Positions 33,271 through 43,480 of a DNA stretch of 64,000 nucleotides are shown piece after piece. Made by a program: the position numbers and the translations under genes. This DNA is from an uncultured Prevotella sp. GTDB taxonomy: Bacteria; Bacteroidota; Bacteroidia; Bacteroidales; Bacteroidaceae. Location of the stretch: positions 124,001-188,000 of the forward strand of contig CAMKTS010000001.1 of NCBI GenBank assembly GCA_946415755.1, read 5' to 3'. The notes beneath the pieces were generated by a model. That model made no database searches, was not told the DNA's origin, and worked only from the letters and a program-made list of their open reading frames with translations. Positions within the stretch are counted from its first letter, which is position 1. Each line of letters opens with the position of its first letter.

Positions 33271-35121
33271 ATGGATAGAACAACAAAACTGCTGATGTTG
33301 CTGGCAATCATATTATTGTCGGCATGTACTGACAACGATGACAATCCGAGTGGCACCCCCCAGCCTCCAGCCGTCGACGTTGGCCCGTCGTTTACCGAAA
33401 AGACAGTCGACGTGAGCCGCGATGGCAATGCCTACGGGCAGGTGGCGATACGTTTTTATAGCGACATGCCCAGCGTGCCCTATATCTCTGTGGCCGACTT
33501 CCATCGCGTCATGACGGGTGGCGAGATGATGAAGGTCAGCCGTCAGGGCAGTCTCTATCAGCTGACCACCCGTGACGGAGCGGCAACGGTGGATGTCAAG
33601 GACGACTATCTCTTCTCGACCAGCTATGGAGGCTTCGTCAATCTGATGTGGCTACTCGACCACTCTCTTCCACCTAATGCGATGCACGACGGCAGCAAGT
33701 ATCTGAAGCTCGTCAAGATGGAACATCCCTCGATGTTCAAGCCCGTGAATGGTGTCCGTTTGGACTTCAAGAAGTATCAGATCAACCTGCACGATGACGG
33801 CACTACCGTCTACTGTCCCTTTGCCACGCTGGCCGACATGTATTCCGACTGCAACTTCCACTATGCTGCGTGTCACGACGATATGGTGCTGGTAAGTACC
33901 AAACTGGATACCTATACCATGAACATCATCAATCCTGAATATGCCGCCAAGCCTTACCAAAAAGCGGAAGTTGCTGCCGATATGGCCAACTACCGCTATC
34001 AGGAACTCTGCTTCGTTTTCGACAACTTGTTCGGATACCCAGGCCGTACCATCATGGAGCAGAACGGCATGGGCGAAAAGGGATTCGATGCCACCTTGGA
34101 GTCGGTAGAGAATGGCCCTGTGGTGAAGCGTTTGCTGCAGTCGGCCAACAACATGGATTTTGCTTGGGGCAGAATGGCACTGCAATACCTGCTCTACGAC
34201 GGCGGGCATACCAGCATCCATGCGATGGCGGGAATGCCAGAGAACGTGAGGGACGATTACGAGAAACGCATGGTGGCGGCTGCATCCAACTATCCGGAGG
34301 CCGTGAGCTTATATAACAAATGGACGGAGTGGAGAAATGAATACTACGATGCCAAGAGCCAGCTGGCGGCACTGTGCAGTCAGGCCTACGGCGGCGCGAT
34401 CTATAAGGCCAACAGCGACAAGACGCTGGGGGTGATCGTCATGGAATCGTTTGGCAATCAGGACAACGACGCATGGGACAGATACTATGCCAGCGACAAG
34501 GGCGACAGCAACTGGCAGGAACTCATGACGAACTATAAGAATGATGACTTCATAGCCTTTCTCTGCGCACTGGGGCAGGCGAAGGCCGACGGCGTGAAGA
34601 ACCTCGTACTGGACATATCGCAGAACAGTGGCGGCTCTGACGATATCGTGACGGCCGACGTGGCACTGCTGCGAAAGAACAGAAGGGTGGAATACTGGTC
34701 GCAGGATGTGCTGGAGGGCAAGAACAATATTGCCACATACGTGGTGGACTGCAACTTCGACGGGGTGTTCGACGAGCGAGACGATACGCACCCCAAGTTC
34801 GACTGCAGCGGCATGAACGTCGCCGTGCTGGCAAGCAAGGTGTCCTTCTCGTGCGGCAACATATTCCCCTGCGTGATGAGGGACTATGGATTCCCCATCA
34901 TGGGCGAACGCTCGGGAGGCGGCCCCTGTTGCATCCAAGTGATGCTGACTGCCGACGGACAGCACTACATGGTATCTACCTATCGAGACCGTGCCACCAC
35001 CAAAGACTTTCTAGGCATCGACACAGGCATCGCCCCGAACGACGGCTACGCTTTCGGCTATGCCGACTTCTACAACCTGGACTTCCTCGGCAACAAGATG
35101 AACGAATACTACCGGCGATAA
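33271..35121 (+). CDS. S41-family peptidase lipoprotein
   Basis: A 616-residue lipoprotein (lipobox ILLSACTDN) with a C-terminal tail-specific protease (S41) domain. It has LVLDISQNSGGSDDIV near two-thirds of the chain and VSFSCGNIFPCVMRDYG, which should bring the catalytic serine. The end YAFGYADFYNLDFLGNKMNEYY is in a style seen in Prevotella. The N-terminal half is not recognised. It precedes the unrecognised membrane protein by 34 bases and may start the ExbB-ExbD operon. Confidence 0.85.
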   Translation: MDRTTKLLMLLAIILLSACTDNDDNPSGTPQPPAVDVGPSFTEKTVDVSRDGNAYGQVAIRFYSDMPSVPYISVADFHRVMTGGEMMKVSRQGSLYQLTTRDGAATVDVKDDYLFSTSYGGFVNLMWLLDHSLPPNAMHDGSKYLKLVKMEHPSMFKPVNGVRLDFKKYQINLHDDGTTVYCPFATLADMYSDCNFHYAACHDDMVLVSTKLDTYTMNIINPEYAAKPYQKAEVAADMANYRYQELCFVFDNLFGYPGRTIMEQNGMGEKGFDATLESVENGPVVKRLLQSANNMDFAWGRMALQYLLYDGGHTSIHAMAGMPENVRDDYEKRMVAAASNYPEAVSLYNKWTEWRNEYYDAKSQLAALCSQAYGGAIYKANSDKTLGVIVMESFGNQDNDAWDRYYASDKGDSNWQELMTNYKNDDFIAFLCALGQAKADGVKNLVLDISQNSGGSDDIVTADVALLRKNRRVEYWSQDVLEGKNNIATYVVDCNFDGVFDERDDTHPKFDCSGMNVAVLASKVSFSCGNIFPCVMRDYGFPIMGERSGGGPCCIQVMLTADGQHYMVSTYRDRATTKDFLGIDTGIAPNDGYAFGYADFYNLDFLGNKMNEYYRR

Positions 35122-35155
35122 CGGGATTCGGGAACAAACAAATGGAAAAGTAAAG

Positions 35156-36394
35156 ATGAACGTAAAATTCAAGATGCCCAAGTTCGGGCGAAAACTGACG
35201 GGAGGAGGCATGCTCAGGGAGCTGCTGCTGACCATACTGGCCACCAGCATATCGATTGTGCTGACATTCGGCACAGCGCACCTGATAGAACAGCACCAGG
35301 CAGAACAGCGGCAGAGGCAAACGGCCATGATGGTGATTCACGACATCGACAACAGCGTGGCCGTGCTGGAATATCAGGCAGACGGAGAGGAGCGGCAGAA
35401 GCAGGCATTCCAATACGTGATAGACCATCTGGACGGGATAGAACGGCTGCCTGTGGAGACACTCTACACGGCACTGACGATGCTGGGAAGCGTATACGTG
35501 AACGACTACACCTTTGACGACTCGAAGGAGAAAATATTCACCAGCAGCCAGGATACGTGGAAGAATCTGGACGATGTACACTTTGTAGACAATATGGAGA
35601 GCTTCTATCAGTCGAGAAGGTTTCTGCAGGACATGCTGGCACGGTCGCCACTGTGGAAATATCCGATGACGGAAGAGGAGGTCTTCGCTATCGATGTGAA
35701 GGCCAAGGCCAGCGGACGGTCGCTGCAGCAGTGCTACGCAGACGTGCTGAAGGAGAAACTGGGGGATGCAAGGGTAAGGCACTACGTAGACCTGTCATCC
35801 TACAGGGCAAGGCTGCTCAGACAGTATGCGCAATCGTGGAAAGACCTGAGCGACCGCAACAAGTTCATCATGAACATTGACGATGAGGAACTGGCAGAAT
35901 ATGTCAGGAAGAGCCAGCGGAGCGGAAGAACCGTCGCCAAGAGCGATATCATCGGACAGTGGGAACATAAGCTGTCGGGCAAGGATACACGGTATTACGA
36001 CTTCATGAAGGGCGACTCCTTCAGCATGAGGTCGATCAACCATTACGGCAACTCGTTCTACAGCGGCGACATCGTACTCACCTTCCATTACGGAGGAAAA
36101 TGGCATCTCAGCGGCGACTCGCTACTGTTGGAGTTCAAGACGGGAAAGGCAGAGGTAGACCGAGGGGGCATCACGTATAGAGCGGAAATGCGCGACTCGG
36201 TGGAGTCGTTCGTAAACACCTACTTCCAGGTGAGCCGGTTGACAGAACAGCTGAACAAGGCCCTGGCGACGAGGAAAGACACTTTCGGCGTAAGCATCAA
36301 CAAGGCTGGCGACAAGATTGAAATGGCAGATGGACGAGGTGAAGACGCTGAGAATACGACGGTACGCAGCTTCTATCTGAACCGTGTAAAATAA
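35156..36394 (+). CDS. unrecognised membrane-anchored protein, paralogue of 24185-25426
   Basis: A 412-residue protein. The N-terminus NVKFKMPKFGRKLT is followed by one membrane helix (LLLTILATSISIVLTFGTA, about residues 23-42) and a charged region with IFTSSQDTWKNLDD and KFIMNIDDEELAEYV. The end is beta-rich (DIVLTFHYGGKWHLSGDSLLLEF). It matches the protein at 24185 along the whole length, and the first 40 or so bases of the two genes are nearly the same. It is followed after 20 bases by exbB, suggesting joint expression with the proton-channel genes. Function not known. Confidence 0.7.
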   Translation: MNVKFKMPKFGRKLTGGGMLRELLLTILATSISIVLTFGTAHLIEQHQAEQRQRQTAMMVIHDIDNSVAVLEYQADGEERQKQAFQYVIDHLDGIERLPVETLYTALTMLGSVYVNDYTFDDSKEKIFTSSQDTWKNLDDVHFVDNMESFYQSRRFLQDMLARSPLWKYPMTEEEVFAIDVKAKASGRSLQQCYADVLKEKLGDARVRHYVDLSSYRARLLRQYAQSWKDLSDRNKFIMNIDDEELAEYVRKSQRSGRTVAKSDIIGQWEHKLSGKDTRYYDFMKGDSFSMRSINHYGNSFYSGDIVLTFHYGGKWHLSGDSLLLEFKTGKAEVDRGGITYRAEMRDSVESFVNTYFQVSRLTEQLNKALATRKDTFGVSINKAGDKIEMADGRGEDAENTTVRSFYLNRVK

Positions 36395-36414
36395 TCAATA
36401 TCAACAAGACAATA

Positions 36415-37272
36415 ATGAAAAGACTGATTGCACTATTGACAATGGCTGTGCTGCTGACGGACGGACTGACAGCAGCGGTACAACAACAAGACAGACCCGC
36501 CGTGGAAACGATGGCAGGTGATACGCTGACGGCAGACACGCTGACGGCCGACTCGGCGATGGCAGCCACAGCTGCAGAGCTGGAAGGCCCCGAAGAGCTG
36601 ACCGACGGTGAGGGCGGCGGGCTGCACAAGCAGCTGAAGCGTAAGTTCATGGAGGGCTCGGCGGGTTTTATGTCGCTGGTGGCTATCGCCCTGGTACTGG
36701 GACTGGCATTCTGTATCGAGCGTATCATCTACCTCACCCTGTCGGAGGTGAATGCCAAGAAACTGATGCAGGAGATTGACGCACGGCTGGAGAAGAATGA
36801 CGTAGAGGGTGCCAAGACGCTGTGCCGCAATACGCGAGGCCCCGTGGCCGCCATCTGCTACCAGGGGCTGCTGCACATCGGCGAGTCGCTGGAACAGATC
36901 GACCGACAGCTGACCAACTACGGCGCGCTGCTGGTGTCGAATATGGAGAAGGGATGCTCGTGGATACGCCTGTTTATCGCTGTGGCTCCCTCGCTGGGAT
37001 TCCTGGGTACGGTGATCGGGATGGTGATGGCCTTTGACCAGATACAGACGGCAGGTGACATCAGTCCCACCATCGTGGCAAAGGGCATGAAGGTGGCACT
37101 GATCACCACTATCTTCGGCATCATTGTAGCCATCGTGCTACAGTTCTTCTACGGCTATATCCTCTCGAAGATAGACCGGCTGACGGCTCACATGGAGGAG
37201 AGTGCGATTGTATTCATGGACTCCGTCACTGAATACAAAATGAGAAATGAGAAAGGAGGGGATGGGAAATGA
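36415..37272 (+). CDS. exbB: ExbB/TolQ/MotA-type proton channel protein
   Basis: A 285-residue inner-membrane protein of the proton-channel family that powers TonB. A cleavable or membrane-spanning N-terminus is followed by a low-complexity stretch (TADTLTADSAMAAT), then three helices: FMSLVAIALVLGLAFCIERIIYL, LFIAVAPSLGFLGTVIGMVMAF and MKVALITTIFGIIVAIVLQFFYGYIL. The GFLGTVIGM block is diagnostic. Its last codons, KMRNEKGGDGK, come from an ATGAGAAATGAGAAAG repeat. The next small gene starts in its stop codon (ATGA overlap). Confidence 0.93.
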   Translation: MKRLIALLTMAVLLTDGLTAAVQQQDRPAVETMAGDTLTADTLTADSAMAATAAELEGPEELTDGEGGGLHKQLKRKFMEGSAGFMSLVAIALVLGLAFCIERIIYLTLSEVNAKKLMQEIDARLEKNDVEGAKTLCRNTRGPVAAICYQGLLHIGESLEQIDRQLTNYGALLVSNMEKGCSWIRLFIAVAPSLGFLGTVIGMVMAFDQIQTAGDISPTIVAKGMKVALITTIFGIIVAIVLQFFYGYILSKIDRLTAHMEESAIVFMDSVTEYKMRNEKGGDGK

Positions 37273-37391
37273 TAGAGGCAGGGAGTCTTTTGTTGGCAGA
37301 GGTGATGCTGTGGATGATGTACATCACCGTGGGAGTGGCCGTAGTGGCGGTAGTCGTGTCGGCAGTGCGCTCGTTCTGGTTGAATAAATAA
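37269..37391 (+). CDS. 40-residue single-helix membrane peptide between exbB and exbD
   Basis: A complete small frame starting in the exbB stop (ATGA) and ending TAA. It codes 40 residues: a short polar start MIEAGS, a helix rich in V, L and M (LLLAEVMLWMMYITVGVAVV and AVVV), and a short basic end RSFWLNK. Translational coupling, one clean membrane span and positive end residues support a real product. It may join or regulate the ExbB-ExbD complex; this is inference. Confidence 0.65.
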   Translation: MIEAGSLLLAEVMLWMMYITVGVAVVAVVVSAVRSFWLNK

Positions 37392-37438
37392 ATAGATAAA
37401 TCAATTGTCAAATAAATTGTAAAATTGTAATTATCATC

Positions 37439-37984
37439 ATGTTGTTCCACCGCAAGTTAAGGGAATTGCCCGAACTCAACACCACCTCCACCGCCGACAT
37501 CTCGTTCATGTTGCTGGTGTTCTTCCTCGTCACTTCGTCGATGGATACCGACATGGGACTGGGGCGACAGCTGCCACCAGCCGACGAGCAGCAGCAGGAA
37601 CAGCGCGACATCAGTCGTAGCGACGTGCTCCAGGTGCGGATTGACGGCAGCGATGCGCTCTACTGCGACAATCAGCCGGTGACGGCCGAAGAGCTGCAAC
37701 AACAGGTGGAGTCGTTCGTGGCTTCACGACAGTCGCCGCGACATGTCATTGCCGTGGAGACCGACCGGCAGACGAGCTACCAAGCCTACTTTGAGATGCA
37801 GAATGCCGTGGTGGCAGCCTATGCCCGGCTGCGCGACCGGCTGGCTCGCAACCGTTACGGAAAACCCTTCCGACGCTGCAACAGCGACGAGCGGGCAGCC
37901 ATCATGGAGCGCTATCCGCAGCGCATCAGCGAGGGAATAGCCATATATCACGAGGCACAGCCTCAGAAGGGAGGGGTGAAATGA
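37439..37984 (+). CDS. exbD: ExbD/TolR-type biopolymer transport protein, first copy
   Basis: A 181-residue protein with a short cytoplasmic start (RKLRELPELNTTSTAD), one membrane helix with the key aspartate (STADISFMLLVFFLVTSSMDTD), and a periplasmic domain that binds peptidoglycan or partner proteins. The STADISFMLLVFFL signature is family-specific. The second ExbD gene overlaps its stop by 4 bases. Confidence 0.92.
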   Translation: MLFHRKLRELPELNTTSTADISFMLLVFFLVTSSMDTDMGLGRQLPPADEQQQEQRDISRSDVLQVRIDGSDALYCDNQPVTAEELQQQVESFVASRQSPRHVIAVETDRQTSYQAYFEMQNAVVAAYARLRDRLARNRYGKPFRRCNSDERAAIMERYPQRISEGIAIYHEAQPQKGGVK

Positions 37985-38463
37985 GCCGTTTCCGCCCCTC
38001 GCGCCGTCGTAGCGTGCCAGGTCTGAACGTGGCAGCCATGCCCGACCTCATCTTCACGGTGCTCTTCTTCTTTATGATCGTCACCCACATGCGCGACGTG
38101 CAGCCCCGTGTACGCTATGAGGTGCCTCAGGGCAGTGAGGTGGAGAAGGCATCGAAGAAGGGCGGCGTGGTGTATATCTTCATCGGGCGGCCTGTCGACG
38201 AGCAGGGGAATGTAGTGTCCGACAAGCCCGTCATCCAGCTGAACGACCGTTACGTCAGCGTCGAAGAGATGGCCGCAGAAATCAACCGGCTGCGCGCCCA
38301 GATGAATGCCTATGACCGCCAGAACCTCATCGTCAGCCTGCGTGCCGACCGTGATACCGAGATGGGCGTAATCAGTGACGTGAAGCAGGCCCTGCGACAA
38401 GCCGGTGCGCTGCGTATCAACTACTCGGCTACGGTCTCACATAATCGACAAAAGCATAATTAA
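37981..38463 (+). CDS. exbD: ExbD/TolR-type biopolymer transport protein, second copy
   Basis: A 160-residue ExbD protein: NVAAMPDLIFTVLFFFMIVTHM with the membrane aspartate, then a periplasmic domain ending in VISDVKQALRQAGALRINYS. Two different ExbD proteins in one operon, as often seen in Bacteroidetes. Its 3' end overlaps the convergent folA by 35 bases. Confidence 0.92.
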   Translation: MSRFRPSRRRSVPGLNVAAMPDLIFTVLFFFMIVTHMRDVQPRVRYEVPQGSEVEKASKKGGVVYIFIGRPVDEQGNVVSDKPVIQLNDRYVSVEEMAAEINRLRAQMNAYDRQNLIVSLRADRDTEMGVISDVKQALRQAGALRINYSATVSHNRQKHN

Positions 38464-38911
38464 AGGCGTGCCGGTCATCTTTCGCATGTTCTTCCTTTGA
38501 GACGATGCGCCACTCGCCATAGTCGGGGAAGAAGGCATCGGCCTCCTGTGGTGTATCGTCGATTTCCGTCAGACACAAACGGTCAGCCACTGCCATCGCC
38601 TGCTGATAGACGCGGGCTCCACCAATGATATATATATCCTCGTCGGGACGGCAGCTCTTCAGGGCAGCTTCGAGGGCGGGGTAGACATCACAGCCAGGCA
38701 GCTCCTTCAGCGTGCTCGACAGCACCACGTTGCGACGATTGGGCAGTGCACCCTTTGGCAGACTCTCGTAGGTGTTACGTCCCATGATGATGGTGTGCCC
38801 CGTGGTCAGTGCCTTAAACCGTTTCAGGTCGTTGGGCAGCCAATACAGCAATTTGTTCTTATAGCCGATGGCCCTGTTCTTGGCCACAGCAGCAATAATG
38901 GTAATCCTCAT
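38429..38911 (-). CDS. folA: dihydrofolate reductase
   Basis: A 160-residue DHFR, reducing dihydrofolate with NADPH. Family marks: ITIIAAVAKNRAIGYKNKLLYWLPNDLKRFK at the N-terminus (split here as conserved blocks), HTIIMGRNTYESLP, IYIIGGARVYQQA and EADAFFPDY. Length typical. It normally follows thyA; here 10 kb of secreted-protein genes separate the two. The gap to the 1507-residue gene upstream is only 12 bases, so it is probably read from the same transcript. Confidence 0.97.
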   Translation of the reverse strand: MRITIIAAVAKNRAIGYKNKLLYWLPNDLKRFKALTTGHTIIMGRNTYESLPKGALPNRRNVVLSSTLKELPGCDVYPALEAALKSCRPDEDIYIIGGARVYQQAMAVADRLCLTEIDDTPQEADAFFPDYGEWRIVSKEEHAKDDRHAFNYAFVDYVRP

Positions 38912-38923
38912 AGCGGTAGCAAA

Positions 38924-41900
38924 TTATTTAATCACGACCTTCTTGCCGTTTACGATATACAGGCCAGGCTGCAATTGACTGCCAGACGAGGTGCCGTTGA
39001 CAACGAGGCGACCACTAAGGTCGTAGACACGATGGTCTGTATCTTCACGATTCGTGGGGATGTTATCCACTCCTGTCACCTCGTCGACGGTGTCGTCGAT
39101 GATGACGCTGAACGAAGGACTACCATTCACCCAGTTACAAGTAAGATAGGCCTTATAGGGTGGAATATAAGTGCTGGGGAATCCGTAGAACCCCACCTCT
39201 CCCGACGTCTTGCCGATGCTCAGCGTCAGGATGCTGTACTCGTTCTGTATAGCGCTCTGGTTGACAGCCAGACCGTATTTATTGTTCTGTCCGATGTCAG
39301 TGCCTTGCAGTTTGTTTGCCGTCATCGGCACGTTATCCTGTGACGACATGCCAGGTTCAGGACTGAGGAGATAAGTGCCTGGCGTCTCACAGTAGATGAC
39401 GACGGGGACGGTGTGATGCAACTTGTTGCTGGTGCGCTTCAGCGTAACGGAGGTGGAAGTGGATTCAATTTCCTCCGGCATAACGTAGGTCTTCATACCG
39501 TCTGGCAACTTCGTACAGAAGCCGATATACATGGTGGCCCACTTGGCACTAGTCACCGTGAGCGGGAAGTAACGGTGCAGTTTGCCGGCATCGGCGTAAG
39601 TCTGCCAATACGACTTCTTCATATATTCTTTCATGAGGGCACCGTCCAGATTGCCACCTGTGGCATACTGAGAAGCAGTCCATTGTGTGCCGTCGAAACT
39701 TCCGTCGTTGACGTAAATATCCATCAGCTGGCCGTTGGTGTCGTAGTTATAGTGTACGATAGCATCATCGTCCATCTGTACCACACTGCCCTCTGGCTTC
39801 GGATAGTCGATGTATATCTTGTCGAGCTGGGGTATCTGATAGAAAGCATGCGTAGCGATATTATGGAACGGGCCGTGCAGGGTAATGCTCTGCTCACCAC
39901 GAGCTGGTGGATAGGCCAGTAGGCACAGGTCGTCGTCGGTCGTAAAGAGGGCGTGGTCGCGCACCTCAAAGCTGGTGTTCATCGGATCGACGTAGATATC
40001 CTTGATGCTGGAGCCGTCCAACACGCCAGGTTCTATCTTCGTAGTGGTGGCGGGGATGGTTACCGACTCCAAGCTGCTGCAGCCGCTGAATACTCCGGAG
40101 CCAATGTCCGTCAGCTGGCGTGGCAGTTCCAGCTCCGTCAGTGTGCTGATGCCTGAGAGCATATCCTCCTTCAGCACCTTGATACCCGTGAAGAATCGCA
40201 TCTCGGGGAAGGCCGTTATACCCCGCGTCTTAGCTTGTGAGTTGAACGTACTGATGATGTCACCATCGCTCTCTGAATCGGTGTAGCCTGATCGGAGCGT
40301 CACGGCATTACGCAATGTCACTACGTCAGTGCTTTGCTTATCAAATGCTGCCAGCCAGGCGGCCTTGCAGTTGGCATCCTTGAAGTCGATGCCGACGGTG
40401 CCTGTTACCGTGCAATCTACCTGCATGACGCGCAGTGCCTTGGTACACGGGCTGGTAGCATCGTTGGTACGGGCATAGATATAGTCGGAACCTGTGCTCA
40501 TGGGCGACGCGCCGCCACACTCATTAATGACATCGACGACAGCGTCACCCTTGACTGCCGTCCATGTGACATTATCCGTGGGGAACTCAAAGACCTTCGT
40601 CACGTTGCCTGCCCGCTCACCATCGGCAAAGTGTACAGGCATGGAGAGGATGTCGCCGTAGGGTGTGTTGGCAAACTGCTTGAGGATGGGGTAGCGCCCC
40701 TTCTCGTGCTGCCATACGCTGTTGCCTGCAAAGATGTCGCCGCCAATCATCTCTGCTGTGGTATGCTCGCCGCGATCATTCGTCGTCTGTGATGCTGTTG
40801 TCATCTGCTGCTTGTCGAAATACCAGGTGTTGACGTCCGAGACGGTAGCGTCTAGCTGAGGACCTATGCCTCGACGGGTAGTAAAGTTCTCGACCTTACC
40901 CGTAAAGACACAGCGATTGATTTGCTTGACGCCATTGCCTGCAATGCCGCTGCCGGAACTATTTTGAAATACTGTTTTCTTAATTCCTGTCTGGTGGAAA
41001 TACTCCAATCCGTATTCCACATGGACACAGGCAAAGCAGTCCTCGACGGTGCCGCAATCAACCATGTAAGGGTTAGTCGCACTCCTATTCAATCTTGTTG
41101 ACTCGTATCCATCGATGTCAGTGGCATGACCTACAATACCAGCACTGTAATTATTGTTGTCGACAATGCCGTGGGCCATACACCGTTCAATCTTCGCATC
41201 GCCCGTCATCAGGCCACACAGGAGACCGCTAAAGATGGCGTTACCATCACTGCTGTTAAGCGATAGGTAGCTATCGACAATGCCCAGGTCGTGGACATAG
41301 CCGCTAAGGATGCTGAACAGACCAGATAGATTGTACTCTTTATGATAAATTGTGGGGGTTGCAGAAGTGCCCGGCTTCTCGATTCGTACATTTTCGATAT
41401 AGCTGTTGATATACACGCCGTAGATGCTGTTTCCGCTGCCGTCGAGGTTGGCGTGCCACTCCACGGGTGTCCACACCTTGGCTCCGTCCTTCACCGTCTC
41501 GTCCGTTTGTATGAGGTTGGTATTGATGAAGATGTCGTTAGTCAGCCGGTAGTACATGTCGCTGCGGTTATACACCTCCTTGTTGACAGCAACAGCGAGC
41601 AGCTGCGTGGCATTCTGAATGAGGTAGGGGTCGTTGATGGCACCGTTGCCACCAGGGAAGTCGGCAGGCTCATTGTCGTTCCAAGGCACACCATAAGTGA
41701 CGACGAGGTGTACCTTGCGCTGCAAGCTATTCTTGGTTTCTTCATTATAGTATGTCACGACGATGTCGGCCTCTCCCGCATCAAAGGGCGTGATGGTCTT
41801 CTCGGCCGACTCGGCATCCTCTTCCAGTTTCAGGAACGTCTCGTAGGCAGCGCCATTGGGCGCTTTCACCACGTCGTACATGCCCAGGGCCTTCTTCGTG

Positions 41901-43447
41901 GAACGGTTGTAGGCGATGGGTATCAGCTCCGAGACCGTCGTCACCTGCCAGGCACAGAAGTAGGAGTGTAGCGGATCCTTCACATAGAAGGGAATGGCCG
42001 CCAGCATGATGTTGTCCTCGTAGCACATTTTGGGATAGAACCCCGAGTTGTTCTTTTCATATTCTGTCCTGACATCGATGGGAGCCATCAGGAGGCTGTT
42101 GTACGGCTCTTCGTCGCTGGCCAGCTCCTTCGACTTCTTGCTCGTTATTTCATCCTCGGCAAAGCCGTCGGCAGTGCCTACTGGCGGTAGGCCACAGAGC
42201 GAGCGGTCATAGACCACATCGTTAAAACGATGTTCGCTCTTGATGAGTGCTGCAACATCAGACGGAATGTATCCGACAATAGCTCCGCCAAATCGCATAG
42301 TTCCGAAGATAGTACCCGCAAAGGTGCTGTTAGTCAGGTTACATGTACTTGCACGTGCGCTGCCTACCAGGCCTCCGAGTGTGGCATTGCCGGAACTATA
42401 CAGATAGGATGATGAGAAAGAGTTTTTGATTTCAGTGCTTGAACTCGCGGAAGTATTGCCCACCAGTCCGCCACAACTCACGTCTTGCTGGCACTGACAC
42501 TCGATGGATACCGAGGAAACACAATATTCTATTGACACCATCGATGAGGTTCGGCCTATCAGTCCGCCACTGCTCTCATAAGTCGTCATCGTGCCCGACG
42601 ACGAACAATAGCTGAACGTCATCTCCTTTTCAGTACCAGTCTCCGACCGCAGGTCGCCCAACAGTCCACCAGCCACAGCCGACTTGCCTTCGGATCTTGG
42701 ATGGCAGGCGATATCTACGTTGGCGTGACAGTCGGTCACCGGCACCATCTTCAAACATTTCGCAGAGCCGAATAGCCCGCCTATTGCCCCCTGGCCTGAC
42801 TGTTCCGTCAGCTGTGTATCAACCACTTTATTTCTGCTAAAGCCCGTAGTGGAGTATGACGCTGTTATGTAAAGCTCGCCGACTAATCCTCCACCATAGG
42901 AATTGTTTGTATTGCCAGATGAGCCCATGGTGAGTATGGAGTTCTCGACCGTACAATTGCTCATGCGACCGTTCTCGATACTGCCGGCAACGAATCCTGC
43001 ATACTTTGCGTCACCGCCATCAATCTGCGCATTGCTGATGGTCAGGTCCTGTAAAGTCAGGTAAAGAGCATGTCCGAATAGTCCGGCATACGTTGGCTGG
43101 CCTTGAATGATCATGCCGGTAATCTTATGTCCCTGACCCATGAAGACCAACTCATATGTATCAGCTAAGTTTTTAAAGTCATTAATGGGAACCCAGTAAT
43201 GAGCACTCAGGTTAATGTCGGCCTCTAGATAGACATAGCAGTGATGAGAAGAATAAAAAGATTGGTATTCCTTCGCAAACTTGGCCAGCTGTTCTGCCGT
43301 CTCTATATGGATAGTAACTAAGTTTCCTTCAGTTTCTATGCTTTTATAGTTCTCCGCACAGTAGTCCGTCCAGTTGCCCGACGGTTCAGCCCATGCTACC
43401 GTAAGTGTCAGGAGCAGGCTGGCTATGATAGACAATACTCGTTTCAT
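38924..43447 (-). CDS. large secreted protein with GLUG-like and BspA-like repeats and T9SS tail
   Basis: A 1507-residue secreted protein. After the signal peptide (MKRVLSIIASLLLTLTVAWA) come many GLUG-type repeats: GGLVGEL, IGGLFGSA, AGGLLGDL, GGLIGRTS, CGGLVGNT, LGGLVGSA. The middle resumes such repeats (SGLLCGLMTGDAKIERC). Around residues 1130-1250 are BspA-like leucine-rich repeats (LTDIGSGVFSGCSSLESVTIP, ATHAFYQIPQLDKIYI). The end VYDLSGRLVVNGT and QPGLYIVNGKKVVIK fits a type IX secretion sorting tail. A surface adhesin or binding role is likely; no enzyme motif is seen. Confidence 0.85.
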   Translation of the reverse strand: MKRVLSIIASLLLTLTVAWAEPSGNWTDYCAENYKSIETEGNLVTIHIETAEQLAKFAKEYQSFYSSHHCYVYLEADINLSAHYWVPINDFKNLADTYELVFMGQGHKITGMIIQGQPTYAGLFGHALYLTLQDLTISNAQIDGGDAKYAGFVAGSIENGRMSNCTVENSILTMGSSGNTNNSYGGGLVGELYITASYSTTGFSRNKVVDTQLTEQSGQGAIGGLFGSAKCLKMVPVTDCHANVDIACHPRSEGKSAVAGGLLGDLRSETGTEKEMTFSYCSSSGTMTTYESSGGLIGRTSSMVSIEYCVSSVSIECQCQQDVSCGGLVGNTSASSSTEIKNSFSSSYLYSSGNATLGGLVGSARASTCNLTNSTFAGTIFGTMRFGGAIVGYIPSDVAALIKSEHRFNDVVYDRSLCGLPPVGTADGFAEDEITSKKSKELASDEEPYNSLLMAPIDVRTEYEKNNSGFYPKMCYEDNIMLAAIPFYVKDPLHSYFCAWQVTTVSELIPIAYNRSTKKALGMYDVVKAPNGAAYETFLKLEEDAESAEKTITPFDAGEADIVVTYYNEETKNSLQRKVHLVVTYGVPWNDNEPADFPGGNGAINDPYLIQNATQLLAVAVNKEVYNRSDMYYRLTNDIFINTNLIQTDETVKDGAKVWTPVEWHANLDGSGNSIYGVYINSYIENVRIEKPGTSATPTIYHKEYNLSGLFSILSGYVHDLGIVDSYLSLNSSDGNAIFSGLLCGLMTGDAKIERCMAHGIVDNNNYSAGIVGHATDIDGYESTRLNRSATNPYMVDCGTVEDCFACVHVEYGLEYFHQTGIKKTVFQNSSGSGIAGNGVKQINRCVFTGKVENFTTRRGIGPQLDATVSDVNTWYFDKQQMTTASQTTNDRGEHTTAEMIGGDIFAGNSVWQHEKGRYPILKQFANTPYGDILSMPVHFADGERAGNVTKVFEFPTDNVTWTAVKGDAVVDVINECGGASPMSTGSDYIYARTNDATSPCTKALRVMQVDCTVTGTVGIDFKDANCKAAWLAAFDKQSTDVVTLRNAVTLRSGYTDSESDGDIISTFNSQAKTRGITAFPEMRFFTGIKVLKEDMLSGISTLTELELPRQLTDIGSGVFSGCSSLESVTIPATTTKIEPGVLDGSSIKDIYVDPMNTSFEVRDHALFTTDDDLCLLAYPPARGEQSITLHGPFHNIATHAFYQIPQLDKIYIDYPKPEGSVVQMDDDAIVHYNYDTNGQLMDIYVNDGSFDGTQWTASQYATGGNLDGALMKEYMKKSYWQTYADAGKLHRYFPLTVTSAKWATMYIGFCTKLPDGMKTYVMPEEIESTSTSVTLKRTSNKLHHTVPVVIYCETPGTYLLSPEPGMSSQDNVPMTANKLQGTDIGQNNKYGLAVNQSAIQNEYSILTLSIGKTSGEVGFYGFPSTYIPPYKAYLTCNWVNGSPSFSVIIDDTVDEVTGVDNIPTNREDTDHRVYDLSGRLVVNGTSSGSQLQPGLYIVNGKKVVIK

Positions 43448-43480
43448 GACTTCTTTAACTTTCCTAACTTCTCTAACTTC

